Notes under the pieces: generated by a model | The model's input: the letters and a program-made list of their open reading frames with translations, nothing else | Databases searched by the model: none | Told to the model about the DNA's origin: nothing | Shown: positions 9,378-16,913 of the stretch, one piece after another | Layout of the letters: the number at the start of each line of letters is the position of its first letter | Numbering within the stretch: the stretch's first letter is position 1 | Position numbers and translations under genes: made by a program | NCBI RefSeq assembly: GCF_016595245.1 | Contig: NZ_JAENHM010000067.1 | Span: forward strand, 304 to 64,303 | DNA: 64,000 nucleotides | Direction of reading: 5' to 3' | From: Azospirillum endophyticum | GTDB taxonomy: Bacteria; Pseudomonadota; Alphaproteobacteria; Azospirillales; Azospirillaceae

Positions 9378-9391
9378 TTGAGCCAGATCAA
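9378..9391. promoter_or_regulatory. CRP/FNR-family box 2 (TTGAG-N4-ATCAA)
   Basis: TTGAGCCAGATCAA differs from the FNR consensus TTGAT-N4-ATCAA at one position. It lies 38 bases, centre to centre, from box 1, close to 3.6 helical turns. The most likely target is the divergent nap operon, which starts about 135 bases to the right, or joint control of both directions. Confidence 0.7.
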
Positions 9392-9525
9392 AAGCTTTTG
9401 ACGGGGACGGGGGTGAAGCGCCCATCCAAAGACATATCTCGCCGGGGCAATCGGCCCGGGCGAGACGTTTCCAGCAATTTACGGTTGGAATGGTCAGCCC
9501 GTGTTACAGCAGAAGGCCGCATCCC

Positions 9526-9753
9526 ATGAGCGCAGCCCGGCAACCCACCCCGGCCCGCAGCGTCGATGCTTCCATGCCTGTCGGTCCGCGCCCGCCGGCC
9601 GATGGCGTGACCCGGCGGCGCGAGCTTGCCATGTTCCTGCTGCTGGCGGTGTTCATCTGGCCGGTGCTGTCGGTCGCAGTGGTCGGCGGCTACGGTTTCG
9701 TGGTGTGGATGTCGCAGATGATCCTGGGGCCGCCCGGTCCGCCGCCGGTCTGA
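9526..9753 (+). CDS. napE: NapE, small membrane protein of the nap operon
   Basis: A 75-residue protein with one transmembrane helix (AMFLLLAVFIWPVLSVAVVGGYGF) and the typical NapE ending WMSQMI-GPPGPPP. Its role in nitrate reduction is not established; it is a membrane accessory of many nap operons. The ATG at 9526 is chosen because AGAAGG lies about nine bases upstream; an in-frame ATG at 9490 would add twelve residues without a good ribosome site. First gene of napEFDABC, downstream of the FNR-type boxes. Confidence 0.85.
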   Translation: MSAARQPTPARSVDASMPVGPRPPADGVTRRRELAMFLLLAVFIWPVLSVAVVGGYGFVVWMSQMILGPPGPPPV

Positions 9754-9768
9754 CGGAGGCCCCGTGCC

Positions 9769-10311
9769 ATGGCCGGCGATGGCTTGGACCGGGGCCCTGT
9801 GGACCAGGGACGGCGCAGCCTGCTGCGCGGACGCCCGACGGCGGTCCCCGCCCCCATCCATCCCCCCTGGTCCCACCCCGACTATTTCGCCGCGCTCTGC
9901 ACCCGCTGCGGTGCCTGCGCCGCGGCTTGTCCGGAAGCCATCCTGCGGCCCGGTGACGGCGGCTATCCGGAGGTCGATTTCGGGCGCGGGGAGTGCAGCT
10001 TCTGCGGCGCCTGCGCCGACGCCTGCAGCGAGCCGATCTTCGACCGGACGGCGCCGCCCTGGGCGCTGCGCCCCACCGTCGCACCGTCCTGCCTCGCGGT
10101 GCAGCGGGTGGTGTGCCGGAGCTGCCAGGATGCCTGCCCGGAAGGGGCGATCCGCTTCCAGCCGGCATCGGGCGGGGCCGCCCAGCCCCGGATCGACGAG
10201 GCGGCCTGCACCGGCTGCGGCGCCTGCGTTGCCGCCTGCCCGGCCGGCGCCGTCACCCTTACCCACCGGACCGGCACCCGCCAGACCGGGAGTCCCGCCC
10301 ATGCCGACTGA
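9769..10311 (+). CDS. napF: NapF, ferredoxin-type maturation protein
   Basis: A 180-residue cytoplasmic iron-sulfur protein with four cysteine groups: CTRCGACAAACP, CSFCGACADACSEP, CRSCQDACP and CTGCGACVAACP. The first, second and fourth are standard 4Fe-4S patterns; the third is a shorter variant. Family knowledge: NapF interacts with NapA before Tat export and probably supports assembly of its iron-sulfur cluster. A GGAGG site lies just upstream of the ATG, and the 3' end overlaps napD by eleven bases. Confidence 0.93.
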   Translation: MAGDGLDRGPVDQGRRSLLRGRPTAVPAPIHPPWSHPDYFAALCTRCGACAAACPEAILRPGDGGYPEVDFGRGECSFCGACADACSEPIFDRTAPPWALRPTVAPSCLAVQRVVCRSCQDACPEGAIRFQPASGGAAQPRIDEAACTGCGACVAACPAGAVTLTHRTGTRQTGSPAHAD

Positions 10312-10603
10312 CGCCGAACGCCATCTCGCCTCGCTGCTGCTGCATGTGCGGCCGGACCGGCAGGTGATTGTGCGCGCCGCCATCGCGGCCATGCCCGGTA
10401 CCGAGCTTCACATCGAACAGCCCGGCAAGATGGTGGTCACTGTCGAGGGACCGCATGAGGGCTGGATCGCCGACCGCATGACCGCGCTGCACCTGCTGGA
10501 CGGCGTGTTCTCCGCCGTCATGGTCTTCCATCACATCGACAGGCACCACACCGACCAGGAGCAAAGCGACCGGGCGGCGGTGGAGTCCGCCGGCGGGACC
10601 TAG
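10301..10603 (+). CDS. napD: NapD, Tat-signal chaperone for NapA
   Basis: A 100-residue NapD. Family knowledge: a small cytoplasmic chaperone that binds the twin-arginine signal of NapA and delays export until the molybdenum cofactor is loaded. Seen: the typical opening HLASLLLHVRPDR, the fold-defining GTELHIE..GKMVVTVEG segment and the closing LDGVFSAVMVFHHID. It overlaps the end of napF by eleven bases and lies 59 bases before napA, consistent with one transcript. Confidence 0.93.
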   Translation: MPTDAERHLASLLLHVRPDRQVIVRAAIAAMPGTELHIEQPGKMVVTVEGPHEGWIADRMTALHLLDGVFSAVMVFHHIDRHHTDQEQSDRAAVESAGGT

Positions 10604-10662
10604 CCTCGCCCCGCCCTGCCCCGCCGGCCAGATCCGCAATCCACAAGAAGAGGGGGACGCCC

Positions 10663-13155
10663 ATGTTGGACCGTCGCGACTTCATCAAGGCACAGGCGGT
10701 GGCCGCTGCCGCCGCTGCCGGTGGCATCGGTCTGCCGGCCGCAGCGCAAAGCTCCCTGGTGGCTGGCGAGGACACCACGCTGAAATGGTCGAAGGCACCC
10801 TGCCGCTTTTGCGGCACCGGCTGCGGCGTGATGGTGGCGACCAAGGACAACCGCGTCGTCGCCACCCACGGCGACATGCAGGCCGAGGTGAACCGCGGGC
10901 TGAACTGCGTGAAGGGCTATTTCCTGTCCAAGATCCTCTATGGGCAGGACCGGCTGACCCAGCCGCTGCTGCGGATGCGCGACGGGCAGTACCATAAGGA
11001 GGGCGAGTTCCAGCCGGTGTCCTGGGACCGTGCCTTCGACGAGATGGCGCGTCAGTGGAAGCGGGTCATCAAGGAAAAGGGGCCGGACGCCGTCGGCATG
11101 TTCGGCTCCGGCCAATGGACGATCTGGGAGGGCTATGCCGCGTCCAAGCTGATGCGCGGCGGCTTCTGCACCAACAACCTCGACCCCAATGCCCGCCACT
11201 GCATGGCGTCGGCCGCCGTCGCCTTCATCCGCACCTTCGGCATGGACGAGCCGATGGGCTGCTACGACGATTTCGAGAATGCCGACGCCTTCGTGCTGTG
11301 GGGCTCCAACATGGCGGAGATGCACCCCATCCTGTGGACCCGCATCACCGACCGCCGGCTGGCCCACAACCAGGTGAAGGTGGCGGTGCTGTCCACCTTC
11401 GAGCATCGCAGCTTCGAACTGGCCGACATCCCGATGATCTTCACGCCGGGCACCGATCTGGCGATCCTGAACTACATCGCCAACCACATCATCCAGACCG
11501 GCCGGGTGAACCGGGAGTTCGTCGAAAGCCACTGCAACTTCCGGCTCGGCCAGACGGACATCGGCTATGGGCTGCGGCCGGAAAGCGTGCTGGAGGTGCG
11601 AGCGGCCAACGCCAAGGATCCCACCGATTCCAAGCCCATCGATTTCGGCGCCTTCGCCAAATTCGTCAGCACCTACACGCTGGATTACACGGCGGAACTG
11701 ACCGGCGTGCCGAAGGAACGGCTGTCCGCCCTGGCGGAGCTGTATGCCGACCCGAAGGTGAAGGTGATGTCGCTGTGGACCATGGGGTTCAACCAGCATG
11801 TCCGCGGCGTCTGGGCCAACCACATGGCCTACAACATCCACCTGCTGACCGGAAAAATCTCCGAGCCGGGCAACGGGCCCTTCTCGCTGACCGGCCAGCC
11901 GTCGGCCTGCGGCACGGCGCGCGAGGTCGGCACCTTCGCCCACCGGCTGCCCGCCGACATGCAGGTGACCAACCCGACCCACCGCGCCCACACCGAGGAG
12001 GCGTGGAAGCTGCCCAAAGACCTGCTGCCGGCCAAGCTCGGCTATCACGCCGTGCAGATGGACCGCATGCTGAAGGACGGCAAGCTGAATGCCTTCTGGA
12101 TCATGGTGAACAACAACCTCCAGGCCGCACCCAACAGCGCCAACGAGACCTATCCCGGCTATCGCAATCCGGACAATTTCATCGTGGTGTCGGACGCCTA
12201 TCCCACCGTCACCGCGTCGGCCGCCGACCTGATCCTGCCGGCGGCGATGTGGGTGGAGAAGGAAGGCGCCTACGGCAATGCCGAGCGCCGCACCCATTTC
12301 TGGCACCAGTTGGTCACCGCGCCGGGGGAGGCGCGGTCGGATTTGTGGCAGCTGATGGAGTTCTCCAAGCGCTTCACCACCGACGAGGTGTGGCCGGCGG
12401 CGGTGCTGGAGGCCAACCCGTCCTATCGCGGCAAGACGCTGTTCGACGTGCTGTACCGCAACGGGACGGTGGACCGGTTTCCGCTGTCGGAGATCGATTC
12501 CGACTATGCCAACGACGAAGCCAAGCATTTCGGCTTCTACGTCCAGAAGGGATTGTTCGAGGAATATGCCGATTTCGGCCGTGGGCACGGTCACGATCTG
12601 GCGCCCTTCGACCGCTATCATCAGGTGCGCGGCCTGCGCTGGCCGGTGGTGGACGGCAAGGAGACGCGCTGGCGCTATCGCGAGGGTCACGACCCGTTCG
12701 TGAAGACGGGGGAGGGGGTGCGCTTCTACGGCAATCCGGACGGCAAGGCCAACATCTTCGCCTTTCCCTACGAGCCGCCGGCCGAGGTGCCCGACCAGGA
12801 GTTCGATCTGTGGCTGGTCACCGGCCGGGTGCTGGAGCATTGGCACAGCGGGTCGATGACCATGCGGGTGCCGGAGCTGTACAAGGCGATGCCGATGGCG
12901 CTGGTCTTCATGCACCCCGACGACGCCAAGGCGCGCGGCCTGCGCCGCGGATCGGAGGTGAAGGTGGTCTCCCGCCGCGGCGAGATGATCACGCGGGTGG
13001 AGACGCGCGGGCGCAACAAGCCGCCGCGCGGGGTGGTCTTCGTGCCGTGGTTCGATTCCGCCCGGTTGATCAACAAGTGCACGCTGGACGCCACCGACCC
13101 GATCAGCAAGCAGACCGACTTCAAGAAATGCGCCGCCAAGATCGTGGCTGTGTGA
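10663..13155 (+). CDS. napA: NapA, periplasmic nitrate reductase catalytic subunit
   Basis: An 830-residue molybdoenzyme reducing nitrate to nitrite in the periplasm. Seen: Tat signal with RRDFIK at residues 4-9; a 4Fe-4S site C47-x2-C50-x3-C54 and C82; the conserved lysine in NCVKGYF (84); and the molybdenum-ligating cysteine C180 in NARHCMAS, which marks the NapA/Nas group rather than NarG (aspartate). The C-terminal MopB domain (LVTGRVLEHWHSGSMT and HPDDA) is complete. Length and motifs fit the NapA family. It sits between its chaperone genes (napD, napF) and its electron donors (napB, napC). Confidence 0.98.
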   Translation: MLDRRDFIKAQAVAAAAAAGGIGLPAAAQSSLVAGEDTTLKWSKAPCRFCGTGCGVMVATKDNRVVATHGDMQAEVNRGLNCVKGYFLSKILYGQDRLTQPLLRMRDGQYHKEGEFQPVSWDRAFDEMARQWKRVIKEKGPDAVGMFGSGQWTIWEGYAASKLMRGGFCTNNLDPNARHCMASAAVAFIRTFGMDEPMGCYDDFENADAFVLWGSNMAEMHPILWTRITDRRLAHNQVKVAVLSTFEHRSFELADIPMIFTPGTDLAILNYIANHIIQTGRVNREFVESHCNFRLGQTDIGYGLRPESVLEVRAANAKDPTDSKPIDFGAFAKFVSTYTLDYTAELTGVPKERLSALAELYADPKVKVMSLWTMGFNQHVRGVWANHMAYNIHLLTGKISEPGNGPFSLTGQPSACGTAREVGTFAHRLPADMQVTNPTHRAHTEEAWKLPKDLLPAKLGYHAVQMDRMLKDGKLNAFWIMVNNNLQAAPNSANETYPGYRNPDNFIVVSDAYPTVTASAADLILPAAMWVEKEGAYGNAERRTHFWHQLVTAPGEARSDLWQLMEFSKRFTTDEVWPAAVLEANPSYRGKTLFDVLYRNGTVDRFPLSEIDSDYANDEAKHFGFYVQKGLFEEYADFGRGHGHDLAPFDRYHQVRGLRWPVVDGKETRWRYREGHDPFVKTGEGVRFYGNPDGKANIFAFPYEPPAEVPDQEFDLWLVTGRVLEHWHSGSMTMRVPELYKAMPMALVFMHPDDAKARGLRRGSEVKVVSRRGEMITRVETRGRNKPPRGVVFVPWFDSARLINKCTLDATDPISKQTDFKKCAAKIVAV

Positions 13156-13170
13156 GGGAGGAGCCGTGCC

Positions 13171-13656
13171 ATGCGTCCCCATCACCTCGCCGCGCTGGCG
13201 GCCCTGCCCTTCCTTGTGCCGGCCATGCTGTCGGCTGAAGGCGCGCCACCGCTGCGGCTGGACTCGCCCTTCCGCCCACCGCTGAATTTCGTCGAGCAGA
13301 ACCCGGCCCCATCGATCCCGCCGGACGTCACCGACGATCGCCGGGTCGCCCGCAACTACCCCGAACAGCCGCCGGTCATCCCGCACAATGTCCGCGACTA
13401 CCAGATCACGCTGAACAACAACCAGTGCCTGACCTGCCACAGCCGCCGCTTCACCGAGGCGGTGCAGGCGCCGATGGTCAGCATCACCCATTACGTCGAC
13501 CGCGACGGCCAGACGCTGGGCGCGGTGTCGCCGCGGCGGTATTTCTGCATGCAGTGCCATGTGCCGCAGACGACGGCGCAGCCCATCGTGCCGAACACGT
13601 TCAAGGATTTGGATACCCTGGTCGGCCGGCCGACCGATCGGGGAGATCGTCGATGA
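13171..13656 (+). CDS. napB: NapB, diheme cytochrome c subunit of nitrate reductase
   Basis: A 161-residue exported cytochrome with a Sec signal (LAALAALPFLVPAMLSA) and two haem-binding motifs, CLTCH (residues 86-90) and CMQCH (126-130). Conserved histidines (PHNV, THYV) are the likely distal ligands. Family knowledge: NapB carries electrons from NapC to NapA in the periplasm. A GGAGGAG site precedes the ATG, and the stop overlaps the napC start by four bases (ATGA). Confidence 0.96.
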   Translation: MRPHHLAALAALPFLVPAMLSAEGAPPLRLDSPFRPPLNFVEQNPAPSIPPDVTDDRRVARNYPEQPPVIPHNVRDYQITLNNNQCLTCHSRRFTEAVQAPMVSITHYVDRDGQTLGAVSPRRYFCMQCHVPQTTAQPIVPNTFKDLDTLVGRPTDRGDRR

Positions 13657-14324
13657 AGCTGCGCATCCCGGTATCGCTGCGGACGGCGTGGCAGACCTTC
13701 TCCCGCCCCAGCCGGACCTTCAGCCTGGGCTTCCTGACGCTTGGCGGCTTCATCGCCGGCGTGGTGTTCTGGGGCGGCTTCAACACCGCGCTGGAGGCGA
13801 CCAACCGGGAAGCCTTCTGCATCGGCTGCCATGAGATGCAGGCGAATCCCTATGAGGAGATGAAGCAGACCATCCACTTCACCAATCGGTCCGGAGTGCG
13901 GGCGACCTGCCCCGACTGCCATGTCCCGCACCAGTGGACCGACAAGATCGCCCGCAAGATGCAGGCATCGAAGGAGGTGTGGGGCAAGATCTTCGGGACC
14001 ATCGACACCCGCGACAAGTTCGTCGCCATGCGCCGCGAACTGGCCGAGCATGAATGGGCCCGGCTGAAAGCCAACAACTCGCTGGAATGCCGCAACTGTC
14101 ACAGCGCCGATTCGATGGACATCACCAAGCAGGGGGCGAGGGCGGCGCGCATCCACGAACAGTACCTGTTCACCGGAGAGCGCACCTGCATCGACTGCCA
14201 CAAGGGCATCGCCCACCGCCTGCCCGACATGCACGGCGTGCCGCCGGGGTGGAGCGAGGCGTCCGACGATCCGCAGAAGCCGCTGGGGCATTGGCTGGCG
14301 GATGGGAGAGGGGAGGGGCGGTGA
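13653..14324 (+). CDS. napC: NapC, tetrahaem quinol dehydrogenase
   Basis: A 223-residue NapC/NirT-family cytochrome anchored by one N-terminal transmembrane helix (residues about 23-43) with four haem motifs: CIGCH (56-60), CPDCH (86-90), CRNCH (146-150) and CIDCH (179-183). Family knowledge: it oxidises quinol at the membrane and reduces NapB. The C-terminus ends in a short Gly/Arg-rich tail. Start fixed by the four-base overlap with napB. It is the last nap gene; a palindromic repeat pair follows nine bases after the stop. Confidence 0.96.
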   Translation: MKLRIPVSLRTAWQTFSRPSRTFSLGFLTLGGFIAGVVFWGGFNTALEATNREAFCIGCHEMQANPYEEMKQTIHFTNRSGVRATCPDCHVPHQWTDKIARKMQASKEVWGKIFGTIDTRDKFVAMRRELAEHEWARLKANNSLECRNCHSADSMDITKQGARAARIHEQYLFTGERTCIDCHKGIAHRLPDMHGVPPGWSEASDDPQKPLGHWLADGRGEGR

Positions 14325-14332
14325 CTGTCGGG

Positions 14333-14475
14333 ATCCCCTCTCCCCCCTGGGGAGAGGGTTAGGGTGAGGAGGATGCGCGGGGAGGATCTTCAAGGATCGG
14401 GACGTTGCGATGTTTCCCGGTAATCCACCCTGTGGTTCCCCCTCACCCCGACCCTCTCCCCGGGGGGGAGAGGGA
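14333..14475. repeat. Second inverted pair of G-rich palindromic repeats
   Basis: The left copy (14333-14371) reads ATCCCCTCTCC...GGGGAGAGGGTTAGGGTGAGG and the right copy (14438-14475) reads CCCTCACCCCGACCCTCTCC...GGGGAGAGGG, about 66 bases apart. Orientation and spacing match the nosD-nosZ pair. It lies between the convergent ends of napC (+) and parB (-), where hairpins could serve as transcript ends. Confidence 0.8.
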
Positions 14476-14501
14476 GGTTAAGGTGGGAGAGTTTAGGAAC
14501 C

Positions 14502-14547
14502 CGGTCGGAATCCGACCACTGCGAGACGGGTGGTCGGATTCCGACCG
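14502..14547. repeat. Twin 15-base palindromes next to parB, candidate parS or hairpin
   Basis: GGTCGGAATCCGACC (14503-14517) and GGTCGGATTCCGACC (14532-14546) are each palindromes around one central base and are also inverted copies of one another, centres 29 bases apart. Together they can form an 18-bp perfect stem with an 11-base loop. They sit four bases beyond the parB stop. No T-run follows on either strand, which argues against a simple terminator. Role as a partition site is inferred from location and symmetry. Confidence 0.55.
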
Positions 14548-14550
14548 GTC

Positions 14551-15435
14551 TTACTGTCCGGCCGCGGCCAGGATCGCGTCGATGGCGCTGCGCATGTCCG
14601 CCAGCGCCTGACGGTCGGTGTCGGACAGCGACTGCGGCTTGGCCTGGAGTTCCCGCAACACGTCGCGGGCCTGGAACACCGGCTTGGCGGTCCGAGCGGG
14701 CAGGGCGCTGGAGGCGATGCCGGCGGGCGCGCTGACCGGCTCGCGTCTGGACGGACCGGCGGCGGGGGCCGTCGGGGATGGCAGGGTACCGGCCTCGGCA
14801 CGCTTCAGCTTCTCCCAGGCGCGGAGCTGCTCGTCCTGGTCGTCGATGACGGCGAGCGCCTCCAGCTTCGCCTTGGTCGGGCGGAGGAGGGGATAGTCCT
14901 CGCGGATCGCCGGGGCCAGACGCTGGAAGGACAGCATCATGGTGACGTAGGTCTTCTTGCGGCCCAGCGCCTCGGCCAGCTGGCGGTGCGAGTAGCCGTG
15001 CCGCTCGGCCAGCCGGGCCAACGCGTCGGATTCCTCCAGCGGGTTCAGGTCGCTGCGCTGGAGGTTCTCGACGATGGCGATCTCCTCGTCGTCGTCGCCG
15101 GTGAACAGGATGCCGAAGATGGTCTCCCGCCCCAGGAGCCGCATCGCCCGCAGGCGGCGTTCGCCATAGACGAGCTGCCACCGGTCGTCGGCGGTCTGGC
15201 GCACGCCGATCGGCTGCTGCAGCCCGTGCCGCTCGATGGAGGATGCCAGCCCGCGCAGCTCCTCCTCGTCGAACTCGCGGCGCGGCTGGTTCGGGTTGGG
15301 GGCGATGCGGTCGACCGGCACCTCCACCAGATGCGGCGCGTGGCGGCTGAGGCCGAACAGGGCGTCCTTCATCCTGGCGGTTGCGGTGGCGCTCTGCGCC
15401 GGCTTGGTTGCCTTGCCGAGAAGACTACGCGACAC
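14551..15435 (-). CDS. parB: ParB-family partition protein
   Basis: A 294-residue ParB/Spo0J-type protein. Seen: N-terminal nuclease-like CTP-binding domain with GERRLRA (residues 91-97) and ENLQRSDLNPLEES (from 123), then a helix-turn-helix (SHRQLAEALGRKKTYVTMML, about 150-168), a proline-rich linker and a C-terminal dimerisation helix. Family knowledge: it binds centromere sites, spreads as a CTP-gated clamp and stimulates ParA. The GTG at 15435 is chosen because AAGGAGG lies six bases upstream; it sits inside the parA reading frame, an eleven-base overlap. With parA it forms a standard segregation operon and suggests a plasmid or secondary chromosome. Confidence 0.92.
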   Translation of the reverse strand: MSRSLLGKATKPAQSATATARMKDALFGLSRHAPHLVEVPVDRIAPNPNQPRREFDEEELRGLASSIERHGLQQPIGVRQTADDRWQLVYGERRLRAMRLLGRETIFGILFTGDDDEEIAIVENLQRSDLNPLEESDALARLAERHGYSHRQLAEALGRKKTYVTMMLSFQRLAPAIREDYPLLRPTKAKLEALAVIDDQDEQLRAWEKLKRAEAGTLPSPTAPAAGPSRREPVSAPAGIASSALPARTAKPVFQARDVLRELQAKPQSLSDTDRQALADMRSAIDAILAAAGQ

Positions 15436-16438
15436 GGTCGACCTCCTTGATGCGGGCAGTGCGTTCCTCGGCCAGGGCGGATGCCACGTCGCGGTAGACG
15501 GCGGCACCGGCCACGTCCGGCATCGCCTCCACCGCCGCGCGGCCGACCGAGGTCGCCTGGGCATAGACCGACGCCTTCGGCACCGGATCGAACACCCGCA
15601 GATGCGGGCCGTATTCCTCGTGGATCTGTTCCAGAACCTCGCGGTCGTTGCGTTCCCGCTGCTTGAAGATGGTCGGAACGATGCCGAGCACCGACAGGCC
15701 GGTGTTCATCCGGCGGCGGATCTTGGTGACGTTTTCCAGCAGGAAGGCCATGCCGAGCAGGCTGAACTTCTCGGTCTGGCAGGGGATGACCGCGGTATGG
15801 GCGGCGACCATGGCGTTCTTGGTCAGCTCGCCGATGTTGGGCGGCGTGTCGATGACGATGAAGTCGAAGCTGCGCTTCGCCGCGGCGATCTTCTCCTTCA
15901 TGATGAAGTCGCCGCCGGCCTCCTTGCCCAGCTCCACTTCGGTCTCGGCGAGGCGGATGGAGGAGGGGGCGACGCGCAGGCCGCTTTCCGGCACGGTGAC
16001 CAGGATGTCGTCCAGCTCCAGATCGCCATGCATGACGTAGTAGAGGGTCTTGCCCTCGGTCTCCATGGTGTAGGAGTCGATGCCGAGATGCTGGGTGGCG
16101 TTGGCCTGCGGATCGCAGTCGATCAGCATGGTGGAATAGCCGCGCAAGGCGAGGGCGGAGGCGATGTTCACCGCCGACACCGTCTTGGCGCAGCCGCCCT
16201 TCTGGTTGGCCACGACGACGACCAGCGCCGGGCCGCCCAGCTTTTCCGGCTCCGGCCCATTGATTTCACGCGTCATCAGCGCGTCGACGGCGGCCGGGAT
16301 GCGTTCCGCATCATTTTCCCAGCGGCTGATCTTCTGCTTGTCGTAGCGCCGCTGCAGCCGCTCGTTCAGCCAGACGGCGAACTCGGACTGCGACAGCCCT
16401 TTCGCTTCCCGATGGGTCCGCAACTCGTCGCCCTTCAC
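15425..16438 (-). CDS. parA: ParA-family ATPase with N-terminal helix-turn-helix
   Basis: A 337-residue ParA. Residues 1-45 look like an XRE-type helix-turn-helix (LSQSEFAVWLNERL...KISRWEN), followed by the deviant Walker ATPase (NQKGGCAKT at 78-86, IDCDPQANAT, FDFIVIDTPP). Family knowledge: the N-terminal DNA-binding domain marks type Ia ParA proteins, which segregate low-copy plasmids and repress their own operon. GTG start with a GGGGAGGGGA purine run just upstream. Palindromic AACCAT/ATGGTT sequences in the upstream region are candidate operators. Confidence 0.92.
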   Translation of the reverse strand: MKGDELRTHREAKGLSQSEFAVWLNERLQRRYDKQKISRWENDAERIPAAVDALMTREINGPEPEKLGGPALVVVVANQKGGCAKTVSAVNIASALALRGYSTMLIDCDPQANATQHLGIDSYTMETEGKTLYYVMHGDLELDDILVTVPESGLRVAPSSIRLAETEVELGKEAGGDFIMKEKIAAAKRSFDFIVIDTPPNIGELTKNAMVAAHTAVIPCQTEKFSLLGMAFLLENVTKIRRRMNTGLSVLGIVPTIFKQRERNDREVLEQIHEEYGPHLRVFDPVPKASVYAQATSVGRAAVEAMPDVAGAAVYRDVASALAEERTARIKEVDRVA

Positions 16439-16566
16439 CGTCCCCTCCCCAGCATGAACCGGGCGGGAGGGTAGGGGTAGACGCTACAATGGTCAAGGAA
16501 GCCGTGGCGACGGCCCAGGATGCAACCATGAAACCTTGCGGGAGCACCCATGAACCGCACTCGCCG

Positions 16567-16583
16567 GAACCATAAAATGGTTC
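16567..16583. promoter_or_regulatory. Candidate ParA operator, GAACCAT-AAA-ATGGTTC
   Basis: A perfect inverted repeat with seven-base arms and a three-base spacer lies about 130 bases upstream of the parA GTG. Single half-sites AACCAT (16524-16529) and ATGGT (16489-16493) lie between it and the gene. Because this ParA carries its own helix-turn-helix, autoregulation through these sites is a reasonable inference. Confidence 0.4.
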
Positions 16584-16639
16584 GCTACAGCCGTATCTGA
16601 AAATGGCCTGCGGCACGGATGCGGTTTTGTGGGATATGA

Positions 16640-16913
16640 CCCCTTGTCCTCAGGATCGCCACCTCAACCAGCGATCTGCGACCGTACCGGACCGCGCGCC
16701 GTCAGCCAGGATCGCATCGATCGGACGGTTGATAATGGCCCGCCCGGTGAGGAGTCGCCATCCTCATTACCCATCAGCTTCGAGGCCAGGAGTCTCCCGG
16801 TGTCGGGGCTGACGGGTAATGAGGATGGCGCCAAGTCCGGCGCGCTTCTCCAGGAGCCACTCGCCAGCCCCGAACACCTTCAGCCCCGTAGAGTCGACGA
16901 CCCGGCTGTAGCA
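16640..16913 (-). pseudogene. Decayed IS5-family transposase fragment, left of TRAP genes
   Basis: Reading the minus strand from about 16910 gives VVDSTGLKVFGAGEWLLEKRA, the DDE-domain landmark of IS5-family transposases. Further on, RPIDAILADGA and RRSLVEVAIL correspond to later parts of the same protein. The pieces are out of frame with each other and internally deleted, so this is a relic. It lies between parA (upstream end) and the end of the TRAP permease gene. The same segments (RPIGVVLADGA, RRSSVEVAML) recur at 20250-20640 in the same orientation. Confidence 0.7.
16756..16830. repeat. Long inverted repeat inside the IS5 relic
   Basis: CGCCATCCTCATTACCC (16756-16772) and its exact reverse complement (16814-16830) flank about 41 bases; six more bases inward on each side pair with one mismatch. 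The right arm is the coding end of the transposase fragment (GAILIT), so the inverted copy may record a rearrangement during decay of the element. Confidence 0.7.

Noticed and set aside
10600..13560. A very long open frame on the minus strand opposite napA
   Set aside because: It is antisense to an unmistakable NapA, has no recognised domain, and long antisense frames are expected in DNA this GC-rich.
14502..14547. Simple intrinsic terminator for parB
   Set aside because: The stem is strong but no T-run follows in the direction of parB transcription; a protein-binding palindrome is the better reading.
14393..16620. Canonical chromosomal parS (TGTTTCACGTGAAACA)
   Set aside because: The consensus was looked for around parAB and not found, which supports a plasmid-type partition system instead.
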